A stretch of 36,390 bases of DNA from an uncultured Lachnospiraceae bacterium (GTDB lineage Bacteria > Bacillota > Clostridia > Lachnospirales > Lachnospiraceae). The translations under genes were made by a program, and so were the position numbers. Location of the stretch: contig CANPZZ010000009.1 of assembly GCA_947589125.1 (NCBI GenBank), positions 1 through 36,390 of the forward strand, written 5' to 3'. Positions 6,644 through 13,780 of the stretch are shown here, piece by piece (within the stretch, counting starts at the first letter, position 1; each line of letters opens with the position of its first letter). Under the pieces are notes generated by a model that had not been told where the DNA came from, made no database searches, and was given only the letters and a program-made list of their open reading frames with translations.

Positions 6644-6709
6644 CTAATCCGAAATATTTATTAAGTTTTAATAAAGTAAGATAAAATTCGGACTGGTGGG
6701 GGTATAAAA

Positions 6710-7777
6710 ATGAAGATAAAACTTGCCATTCTTGAAAATGATCAGGGATATCTCTCTCGAATCGCAGCCGTTTTCAATACAAGATACGCCGACAAATTTG
6801 AAGTATATTCTTTTACAGACAAGGCGATTGCCTTGTCTACTCTTGAGACGGCTAAAATAGATGTTCTGGTAGCGAGTGACAGCTTTGATATCGATGTAAA
6901 TGTATTGCCGAAGAGGTGCGGATTTGCTTACCTTGTGGACTCTGCCGAGATGACGGAGTTTAATGGACAGAAGGTAATTTGCAAGTTCCAGAAGGCAGAA
7001 TTAATTTATAAAGGCGTTCTTAGTATTTATTCTGAAAAGGCGGAAGCGCTGTATGGAATCGGAGGAGGGAACACGAACTGTCAGGTCCTGATGTTCCAGG
7101 CGGCTGGCGGCGGCGTAGGTGTGTCTTCTATGGCGGCTGCATGTGCGTTACATATTGCCGCGCAGGGGAAGAAGGTTCTGTATTTAAATCTTGAAAGATA
7201 TGGCGCTTCAGACGTGTTCTTTTCTGCGGACGGTTCGTTCTGTTTCAGCGATGTGATTTATGCGTTAAAAAGCAGGAAGACGAATCTGTCGCTGAAGCTT
7301 GAAAGCTGTGTCAAGCGTGATCCCAGAGGCGTCGATTTCTATGAGCAGCCCAGGGTTGCGCTTGATATGCTGGAAATGAACGGCGAAGATACTTTGCGTC
7401 TTATCTCAGAACTGAAAGCGATGGGTAATTATGATTATATCATAATTGACCGTGATTTTGGACTGGATCAGGATTCTCTGGCGCTTTATCGGCAGGCGCA
7501 TACGATTGTGTGGGTAAGCGACGGTTCTGAAACGGCGAATGCAAAAACGCAGAGAGCTTATCATGCGTTGGAAGCTTTGGAGCGAAATGCGGACGTGCCG
7601 GTATTGGGGCGCATAGCACTCGTTTATAACCGTTTCAGCAACAAAACAGGGCATTTGGTAGCAGATCTGGGATTGAGAAGTCTGGGCGGTGCTCCCCGGT
7701 ATGAACATATGGATTCAAGAAGCGTTATGGAGCAGCTGTCCAAATTATCTGTTTTTGATTCTCTGATGCAGGGGTGA
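6710..7777 (+). CDS. TadZ/CpaE-like pilus localisation protein with degenerate P-loop
   Basis: 355 residues in two parts. Residues 1-105 look like an atypical receiver domain: beta-alpha pattern KLAILEND...KIDVLVASDSF, without a clear phosphoacceptor Asp at the usual strand end. Residues 124-355 are a ParA/MinD-type fold: QVLMFQAAGGGVGVSSMAAA (P-loop region 131-140), KKVLYLNLERYG, and YDYIIIDRDFG as Walker-B-like strand. In the P-loop both signature lysines of the KGGxGKS form are replaced (G and V), so ATP hydrolysis is doubtful. TadZ proteins place the Tad apparatus in the cell and recruit TadA. It is the first gene of the operon, preceded by a GGTGGGGGT ribosome site. Confidence 0.85.
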   Translation: MKIKLAILENDQGYLSRIAAVFNTRYADKFEVYSFTDKAIALSTLETAKIDVLVASDSFDIDVNVLPKRCGFAYLVDSAEMTEFNGQKVICKFQKAELIYKGVLSIYSEKAEALYGIGGGNTNCQVLMFQAAGGGVGVSSMAAACALHIAAQGKKVLYLNLERYGASDVFFSADGSFCFSDVIYALKSRKTNLSLKLESCVKRDPRGVDFYEQPRVALDMLEMNGEDTLRLISELKAMGNYDYIIIDRDFGLDQDSLALYRQAHTIVWVSDGSETANAKTQRAYHALEALERNADVPVLGRIALVYNRFSNKTGHLVADLGLRSLGGAPRYEHMDSRSVMEQLSKLSVFDSLMQG

Positions 7778-7781
7778 TTGT

Positions 7782-9020
7782 ATGGATTACGAACAGGAGC
7801 AGCAGCTTGTAGCTGATATAAGGCAGAATGTCAGTGAAACTCTTCCTCTGAGCAAGATGGAGGATGCTGAACTGGAAGAGAAGATTGAGGAAATCGTTCT
7901 GAACAGGCTTGCGAACAGTTATTGTTCAATTGAACAGAAGGTTTCGATTGTACAGCAGGTATATAGTTCTATTCGTGGTTTTGGGCTGCTCGATTCCATT
8001 ATTCGCGATGATACGATCACTGAGGTAATGATAAATGGACCGGATCATATATTTATTGAGCAGAAGGGCCGTTTATTTAAGCTGGATAAGAAATTTGAGA
8101 GCCAGCGCAGGCTGGAGGACGTTATTCAAAGAATTGTGGGACTGGCCGGCCGTGAGGTAAACCAGGCGAATCCAATCTGTGATACCAGGCTTCCGGATGG
8201 CTCGCGTGTGAATGTGGTTCTTCCGCCGATTGCTCTTTGCGGTCCGACGCTTACTATCCGAAAGTTCTCGAAGGAACCTATGACAATTGAGAAATTGATC
8301 TCATATGGTTCGATAACGCGGGAAATTGCCGACAAGCTGGAACTTTTGGTCAGGGCAAAATACAATATTTTTATATGCGGCGGAACGGGATCCGGCAAGA
8401 CTACGTTCCTCAATGCCTTGTCCAACTATATTCCGAAGGACGAGCGCGTTATCACGATAGAAGATTCTGCGGAGCTGCAGATTACGGGCGTCGAAAACCT
8501 GGTAAGCCTTGAAACCAGGAATGCGAACGCTTCCGGCGCAGGGCAGATCACAATACGTGATCTGATTAAATCTTCCCTCCGTATGAGACCGGAGCGCATC
8601 GTGGTCGGAGAAGTCCGCGGCGGCGAGGCTCTGGATATGCTTCAGGCTATGAATACTGGTCATGACGGTTCCCTGTCAACCGGCCATGCTAACTCGACTC
8701 ACGATATGTTAAGCCGATTAGAGACAATGGTGCTGCAGGGAGCGGACGGACTTCCGCTGGAAGCGATTCGTCAGCAGATTGCCTCGGCGCTTGATATCAT
8801 TATCCATTTGTCCAGATTAAGGGATAAATCGAGAAAGACCATGGAAATTACGGAAGTTGTCGGCTATAAGGACGGACAGATCGTCCTGAATCCGCTGTAT
8901 GTGTTTGAGGAAGACGAAAACAGCACGCTGGATAAAGTGTCAGGCAGCCTGAAACGGACGAAGAATCCGATGCAGAATGTTTTTAAGCTTCAGCTGTCAG
9001 GAATCAGAACAGAGATCTGA
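7782..9020 (+). CDS. tadA: TadA/CpaF-like pilus assembly ATPase
   Basis: 412 residues of the VirB11/GspE secretion ATPase superfamily, CpaF branch. Seen are the N-terminal helical domain, TEVMINGPDHIFIEQKGRL (about 80-98), Walker A GGTGSGKT (200-207), the Asp-box-like VITIEDSAELQI (223-234), Walker B RIVVGEVRGGEALDM (272-286), and the His box TGHANSTHDMLSRL (300-313). All catalytic motifs look intact. As a cytoplasmic hexamer it powers polymerisation, and in some systems retraction, of Flp pili through the TadB/TadC platform. It starts 4 bp after the TadZ stop, implying translational coupling. Confidence 0.95.
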   Translation: MDYEQEQQLVADIRQNVSETLPLSKMEDAELEEKIEEIVLNRLANSYCSIEQKVSIVQQVYSSIRGFGLLDSIIRDDTITEVMINGPDHIFIEQKGRLFKLDKKFESQRRLEDVIQRIVGLAGREVNQANPICDTRLPDGSRVNVVLPPIALCGPTLTIRKFSKEPMTIEKLISYGSITREIADKLELLVRAKYNIFICGGTGSGKTTFLNALSNYIPKDERVITIEDSAELQITGVENLVSLETRNANASGAGQITIRDLIKSSLRMRPERIVVGEVRGGEALDMLQAMNTGHDGSLSTGHANSTHDMLSRLETMVLQGADGLPLEAIRQQIASALDIIIHLSRLRDKSRKTMEITEVVGYKDGQIVLNPLYVFEEDENSTLDKVSGSLKRTKNPMQNVFKLQLSGIRTEI

Positions 9021-9033
9021 GGTGAGGAGTAGT

Positions 9034-9879
9034 ATGGCGAAGAAAAATGAACCGAAAGAACCGAAATATTATCCGTCTCCGCTAAACAATGAGATGCTGA
9101 ATTACAAGGTGTACTACATGTCTGTTGGAGAGAAAATACTTTATTTCCTTCTGACATTTGTGCTGGGTGGTCTGGTAGGATACGTTTTCTACGGCGGCCT
9201 GTTCAAATACGATGGCGAGGCGACAACAGCGACATACATAAGCAATGTTGTGGTATTTGCCGCAGTAGGCCTCATAGCGGCGAAAGTCTTTCTTCCTGCG
9301 ATCAATGAAAGTCTGCTGAAAAAAAGGAATAAACAGCTGCAAAAGCAATTTATGGACATGCTGGAAGGTCTTTCGGCTTCTCTGTCTGCAGGCAATACGG
9401 TAAATGATTCTTTTTTGAATGCGAGAAATGATATGCGGAATCAATATACGGATGACGATTATATCATTAAGGAACTGGATGAGATTGTATCCGGGCTGAA
9501 TAACGGAAGAACTTTGGAGGAGATGCTTGCCGATTTCGGTAAAAGGAGCAATAACGAGGATGTTTATAATTTCAGTAATGTTATGAGCAACTGTTACCGT
9601 CTTGGAGGTAATTTTAATGATGTTGTAAGACGTACCCGTGGGATCATTGGAGATAAGATTTCGATCTCGGAAGAGATTGATACCAAGCTGGCGTCCAACA
9701 AATTACAGCATAACGCGATGTGTATTATGCCGATCGCCCTGGTTGCCATGCTGAAGGTTGCCAGCCCGGATTTTGCTGATAATCTTTCTTCAATGCTGGG
9801 TGTGCTTGCGACAACGATCGCTGTTGGCATATTTGTGGCGTCCTATTTCTGGGGAAAAAAGATTATAGATATTGGGTGA
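9034..9879 (+). CDS. tadB: TadB-like inner-membrane platform protein
   Basis: 281 residues with a GspF/T2SSF-type domain. Two membrane segments lie near residues 31-52 and 65-85. A cytoplasmic helical domain (about 95-225) holds LLKKRNKQLQKQFMDMLEGLSASLSAGNTVNDSF and the EIVSGLNNGRTLEEML stretch. Two closely spaced membrane segments follow near the C-terminus. Platform proteins couple TadA to the growing pilus. ATG 9034 is chosen because GAGGTGAGG lies just upstream; the open frame extends back into tadA, but those residues are a shadow. Gap to tadA is 13 bp and to the next gene 6 bp. Confidence 0.9.
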   Translation: MAKKNEPKEPKYYPSPLNNEMLNYKVYYMSVGEKILYFLLTFVLGGLVGYVFYGGLFKYDGEATTATYISNVVVFAAVGLIAAKVFLPAINESLLKKRNKQLQKQFMDMLEGLSASLSAGNTVNDSFLNARNDMRNQYTDDDYIIKELDEIVSGLNNGRTLEEMLADFGKRSNNEDVYNFSNVMSNCYRLGGNFNDVVRRTRGIIGDKISISEEIDTKLASNKLQHNAMCIMPIALVAMLKVASPDFADNLSSMLGVLATTIAVGIFVASYFWGKKIIDIG

Positions 9880-9885
9880 TGAAAA

Positions 9886-10752
9886 ATGAGGATGATCATA
9901 TTAGCGGTAGGAACGGTATTGACGGTAATTTTTATCATATTCCTGTTTAAGGGAGCGGGATACGACTATATGCTGGAGCCTTTGGACGGCGATGATTTTC
10001 CGCTGAAGACTTTGTATTCGGCTGGTCTGGCACTGCAGGATCTGAAGATCGGAAGACTTCGGGGAAAGATTGGAGATAAACTCCGCCAGGACTGTTCGCT
10101 GATTTATACAAGGCAGTTCAGTGAATATTACGCACGCATTATATGGGCGCAGATCCTTTCCTTTGCGTTGTTTTTCCCGGCGGTCGCGTTTGTTGCCGCG
10201 GGTATCCTGTCGGATGATATGACGATGATGTGTGTGCTGGCGGGGATAGGTCTCTGCGTTCTGTCGGCCTATTACTTCTTCAATCATACGGGAGAGAAGG
10301 TAAAAGAACGGCAGAATGAATGTGAAAAAGAATTTCCAAACGCGATATCAAAGCTTGCGCTGATTGTGAATTCCGGCGTGATTCTTCATGAGGCATGGGA
10401 AATGGTTGCTTACGGTAAGGATGCCCTGATTTATGATATGATGAAGAAATCCTGTGAGGCGATGAGCAACGGAAGGTCTGATATCGACGCAATCCATGAT
10501 TTCGGAGTGCAGACAAACTCTGATGATATCAAGAAATTTACGTCGGCGCTGATTCAGAGCATTGAACGAGGCGGCGGAGATCTGCCGCAGTTTCTTATTA
10601 ATCAGTCGGCGGAATTATGGGCGAACCGCAGGCAGGTTATGCTTCAAAAGGGAGAGGCGGCGGCCAGCGCGCTTCTTATACCGATCGCCCTGATGTTCTT
10701 TGGCGTAATGCTCATTGTAATTGCGGCTGCGGTGCAGAGTTTTTCTTTATAA
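9886..10752 (+). CDS. tadC: TadC-like inner-membrane platform protein
   Basis: 288 residues, the second T2SSF-type platform protein. A hydrophobic N-terminal helix (1-22) is followed by a short loop, two membrane helices around residues 85-130, a cytoplasmic domain with CEKEFPNAISKLALIVNSGVILHEAWEM and SALIQSIERGGGDLPQFL, and a last helix SALLIPIALMFFGVMLIVIAAAVQSF. TadB and TadC are thought to act as a pair. It is separated from tadB by only 6 bp, with a weak ribosome site (GGGTGATGA), so expression probably depends on coupling. It ends at the C-terminal helix without a tail. Confidence 0.88.
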   Translation: MRMIILAVGTVLTVIFIIFLFKGAGYDYMLEPLDGDDFPLKTLYSAGLALQDLKIGRLRGKIGDKLRQDCSLIYTRQFSEYYARIIWAQILSFALFFPAVAFVAAGILSDDMTMMCVLAGIGLCVLSAYYFFNHTGEKVKERQNECEKEFPNAISKLALIVNSGVILHEAWEMVAYGKDALIYDMMKKSCEAMSNGRSDIDAIHDFGVQTNSDDIKKFTSALIQSIERGGGDLPQFLINQSAELWANRRQVMLQKGEAAASALLIPIALMFFGVMLIVIAAAVQSFSL

Positions 10753-10807
10753 AGGTATCAACAAAACGGTGTTTTGTGGATATAAAAAAATTAAGGAGGC
10801 AGGAGAA

Positions 10808-11014
10808 ATGCTGGAATCGTTACTGTGGAGGGCAAGGCTGGAAACAACAAGGTTGCTTCGGGATGTGCGGGATGATGAGAGCGGCGATACAAACTTTATC
10901 TCGATCCTCATTATTCTGGGTATAGTTATTCTTTTGGCGGGTACCTTTATGGGGTTCAGAGACCAGATCGTTGGACAGGTTCAGGAAATCATTAACGGCT
11001 TCACGATCCATTAA
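10808..11014 (+). CDS. Flp-type small pilin (major pilin candidate)
   Basis: 68 residues: a charged N-terminal leader of 26 residues ending DDESG, a single hydrophobic helix (about 30-50, ISILIILGIVILLAGTFMGF) and a short polar tail of 18 residues. Size, topology and place between tadC and the prepilin peptidase make it the Flp pilin. If cut after Gly26 the mature protein has only 42 residues. The Glu normally found at position 5 after the cut is Ile here (G-DTNFI), an oddity for a major pilin. ATG 10808 is chosen because the strong site AAGGAGG (10793-10799) lies 8 nt upstream; the frame is open further up but that overlaps tadC. A hairpin follows the stop. Confidence 0.82.
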   Translation: MLESLLWRARLETTRLLRDVRDDESGDTNFISILIILGIVILLAGTFMGFRDQIVGQVQEIINGFTIH

Positions 11015-11023
11015 TGTCTTTAA

Positions 11024-11068
11024 GGCTGCGCTTTTCGAGTGCTTAGAAAAGAGTCGGAGGGCGCAGCC
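11024..11068 (+). other. Intra-operon stem-loop after the pilin gene
   Basis: GGCTGCGC (11024-11031) pairs with GCGCAGCC (11061-11068), with a possible inner CTTTT/AAAAG pairing. It is not followed by a T run, so it is not a classical terminator. Between a pilin gene and low-level assembly genes such a stem can act as an mRNA processing or stability barrier. Confidence 0.6.
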
Positions 11069-11100
11069 GAAGATATGCTGGGTTGATCGAGGAGGAACAT

Positions 11101-11784
11101 ATGTCGGTTATTGTCGCAATGCTGACTGCAATAGCATGTGCGGGGATTTCTTATATTACTCTGGATAAGAATATAACAGATCATGTCCGGATCCTAAAAC
11201 GCAGGGCTGGGACGGAAACGGAGGTCAGCAGGGTTTTGAGCAGGGGTACGATCTATGCCCTCACCCTGGGGATTTTTTTTCTGTCTTTCGCGGCGGCGTT
11301 GAAGATTACGACAAAGTTGTCTGATGTGATCAATATATGTAAGATGCTGACTGCTTTGTTCTGCCTATGCGGCGCGGCCTGTATGGATTACAGGGAGTAT
11401 CGGATCCCGAATATATTTCCGCTTGTTTTAGCCGTGGCGGGTATTCTCTGTCTGGCGGCCGGATATATTACCGGTCAGCCGGGAGGAGTCTCGTATATCG
11501 TCAGCAGCGCGTTTGCTGCCGTGGTTTCAGTCCTCTGCCTGATAGGGGCATCCATATTAACGAATCATGGAATAGGGTTCGGGGATATTAAGCTGGTTGG
11601 TGCGCTGGCGATCAGCGGAGGAGTATATACGATATATGGAACACTGTTGTATGGCGTTTTGTTATGCGCAGCGATGGCAGTCGTACTTTTTGTAACGAAA
11701 AAAAAGAAGCTTCAGGAATCGCTGCCTTTTGGACCGTTTCTGCTGGCGGGATATGCGATAACGATATTTATCTTTAAATTTTAA
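11101..11784 (+). CDS. Prepilin peptidase, A24A type (TadV/CpaA-like)
   Basis: 227 residues, polytopic, with about six hydrophobic segments. The two catalytic aspartates of GXGD aspartic peptidases are visible in CMDYREYRIPN (about residue 98) and GIGFGDIKLVGAL (about 162). This enzyme removes the leader peptide of Flp pilin and TadE/F pseudopilins on the cytoplasmic side of the membrane. The extra N-terminal part before the first motif (about 90 residues with three hydrophobic stretches) is longer than in minimal TadV proteins, which start close to the first Asp. Start ATG 11101 follows GAGGAGG; an upstream in-frame TTG/ATT region was rejected because the ribosome site sits inside it. Confidence 0.9.
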   Translation: MSVIVAMLTAIACAGISYITLDKNITDHVRILKRRAGTETEVSRVLSRGTIYALTLGIFFLSFAAALKITTKLSDVINICKMLTALFCLCGAACMDYREYRIPNIFPLVLAVAGILCLAAGYITGQPGGVSYIVSSAFAAVVSVLCLIGASILTNHGIGFGDIKLVGALAISGGVYTIYGTLLYGVLLCAAMAVVLFVTKKKKLQESLPFGPFLLAGYAITIFIFKF

Positions 11785-11797
11785 GGAAGAGTGGATC

Positions 11798-13111
11798 ATG
11801 AAAAAAATACGGGCAATATTATCGGTAATTCTTGTGATAGCTATTTGTGCGGCCTGGGTTGCACAGATAACCAGCGGTGGGGCCTCAGAATCTGAGTATG
11901 ACAAATATTTGGACAGCGCGGAAAACTATATGGCGCGCTCGTTGTACCAAAAGGCCGCGGACTCGTACAAATCAGCTCTTTTGCTTAAAGAGGATAAGGA
12001 GATCCGTGATAAGTGGATTCAGGCAAATCATATGGCCTACGATGATGAAGTTATATCAAAGAACTCGTTTGCTTCAGCCCTTTCCGAGGCGTGCGGCATT
12101 TATCCTGAAGAAGCTCCTTACTGGGAAACGCTGTTGGAATTATATATTCAGAATTCGGATTATGCGTCCGCGCATTCTTCCTATAACAAGTCCGTAAGAG
12201 CCGGAGCGGAAAGCGAGAAACTGACGGAACTGGGCCTGGAGATCGAATATTCATTTACTTCCTCAAGCAGGACGTATAAAGAGGTCTATGAGAGCCCTGA
12301 CGGATATTACACTTTATACAGTGATCCGCATTGGGGCGTTATGGAGCCGGATTCAGAATGGCTTTATGAATGCGAGTACCAGTATATCAGTCCGGTCAGC
12401 GATGATCGGATAGCGCTGTGTACGTCGGAAAAAGGGCAGCGGGTTATCAGCGACAGCGGCGTTGTACAGGCGATCGTGACGGAACCGGTTCTCAGCGCGA
12501 GAGCAGTTTTCGAGGGGATTCTGCCGGTTCGCGGCGAGGATGGAATGTGGAGATATCTGGATTGTAATGAAAATAAATATCTATCCGGGGAGTATGACGA
12601 CGCGTCGTCATATGTTAATGGGATTTCTGCTGTTCGGAAAGGAAGCGGGTGGAGTCTGATCAATACGGATGGAGACAAGATAACCGAAACCGGTTTTGAA
12701 GATATCAAACTTTACGGAAATGGCGATTATGTATATAAAGACCGTATGATCGCGTCCGTGGGCGGCCGTTATGGTCTGTATGACGGCAAAGGGGAAGAGG
12801 TGACGGCTCTGAACGCTGTAGACGCGGATATTTATCTTGATGATTATATCGCGTATCAGGATGAATCCGGAAAATGGGGTTTTATGGATTCTGAGGGCAA
12901 GGTTGTGATCGAGCCGCAATATGAGGGAGCCAGGAGTTTCTCCAACGGACTAGCCGCGGTGCTGGCAGATGGTTATTGGGGATACATAAATCATGACAGA
13001 CAGATGGCGATTGAGAATCAGTTCCTTGACGCGGGCTACTTCACGAAAGATGGCGTAGCTTTTGTCAGTACGTTCGAAGGATTTTATTATATGATAAAGC
13101 TTCGGTTTTGA
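11798..13111 (+). CDS. Exported TPR and WG-repeat protein in the Tad operon
   Basis: 437 residues. A hydrophobic N-terminus (5-22) acts as signal peptide or anchor. Residues 30-145 carry TPR-like helices (YDKYLDSAENYMARSLYQKAADSYKSALLL and YIQNSDYASAHSSYNKSV). From about 160 to the end there are about six WG-type repeats: HWGVMEPDSEW, GMWRYLDCNENK, GWSLINTDGDK, RYGLYDGKGEE, KWGFMDSEGKVVIEPQYEGARSFSNGLAAV and YWGYINHDRQM. WG repeats are beta-rich modules of unknown binding partner, frequent in surface proteins. The place between the peptidase and TadE suggests an accessory or sensory role on the outside of the membrane. The TPR could stand in for TadD, which is not otherwise present. That is inference. 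Confidence 0.8.
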   Translation: MKKIRAILSVILVIAICAAWVAQITSGGASESEYDKYLDSAENYMARSLYQKAADSYKSALLLKEDKEIRDKWIQANHMAYDDEVISKNSFASALSEACGIYPEEAPYWETLLELYIQNSDYASAHSSYNKSVRAGAESEKLTELGLEIEYSFTSSSRTYKEVYESPDGYYTLYSDPHWGVMEPDSEWLYECEYQYISPVSDDRIALCTSEKGQRVISDSGVVQAIVTEPVLSARAVFEGILPVRGEDGMWRYLDCNENKYLSGEYDDASSYVNGISAVRKGSGWSLINTDGDKITETGFEDIKLYGNGDYVYKDRMIASVGGRYGLYDGKGEEVTALNAVDADIYLDDYIAYQDESGKWGFMDSEGKVVIEPQYEGARSFSNGLAAVLADGYWGYINHDRQMAIENQFLDAGYFTKDGVAFVSTFEGFYYMIKLRF

Positions 13112-13125
13112 GAAAGGAGCGGGTT

Positions 13126-13770
13126 ATGATTAAAAAGTCTGATAGGGAAAATGGAGCGGTCATGCTGGAAGGTATGATTATCATGGTCCTGACCATGCTG
13201 CTTCTGGTATGGATCCTTGCGGTTGGATTCCTGTACTATCAGCGTTTTCTGCTCACGGCTGTAACCAACGACGCTGCGGCAAAAATAGCGGCGACCTTTA
13301 ATAATCCGGAAAGCGATTTAATAATGGGGTATATTGAAACGGAAGACCTTGCTTATCGGGATCTTTACAGGGGGTTCAGCAAATCTTCTCTGGTGGATGC
13401 GAATAGTGGGAAAGCCGATGCCTATATCAAATATATGCTTAAAAGAACCAATTTTACAGGAACGATTGATGAGGATTCTGTAGACGTGAAGGTGGAGTTG
13501 ATTCAGGATTCTACTTTGAGACGCCATGTCAAGGTACATACTACCTGCACGTTCAATACTCCGTTTGGAAGCGGGCTGGAGATATTCGGCATGGACAGTC
13601 AGGTCACCTATGAGGCGACGGCGAGAGCGGACTGCACGGATATTATTGATTATATCACTACGACGGATTTTGCGTCTTATCAGTTGGGGGGCAATGGAGT
13701 ACCATCAAAAGTTGTAAAGATGGTTAACTCGATCATGAAGATATTCAACCATCAATATGCCAAGCATTGA
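13126..13770 (+). CDS. TadE-like pseudopilin
   Basis: 214 residues. The N-terminus MIKKSDRENG-AVMLEG followed by a long hydrophobic helix is a type IV prepilin leader: a short charged leader, Gly10 before the cut, and Glu15 at position 5 of the mature protein. The rest (about 40-214) is a soluble, probably extracellular domain with three cysteines (HTTCTFNTP and RADCTD among others). It is a likely substrate of the peptidase upstream and probably a minor pilin. ATG 13126 is chosen because GAAAGGAG precedes it; the longer frame overlaps the WG gene. Confidence 0.82.
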   Translation: MIKKSDRENGAVMLEGMIIMVLTMLLLVWILAVGFLYYQRFLLTAVTNDAAAKIAATFNNPESDLIMGYIETEDLAYRDLYRGFSKSSLVDANSGKADAYIKYMLKRTNFTGTIDEDSVDVKVELIQDSTLRRHVKVHTTCTFNTPFGSGLEIFGMDSQVTYEATARADCTDIIDYITTTDFASYQLGGNGVPSKVVKMVNSIMKIFNHQYAKH

Positions 13771-13780
13771 GGAGTTGTCT

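Noticed and set aside
6445-6709. AT-rich 265-bp gap as a possible replication origin or integration site
   Set aside because: There are no DnaA-box clusters, integrase or tRNA next to it. The AT-richness is explained by divergent promoters and operator copies.
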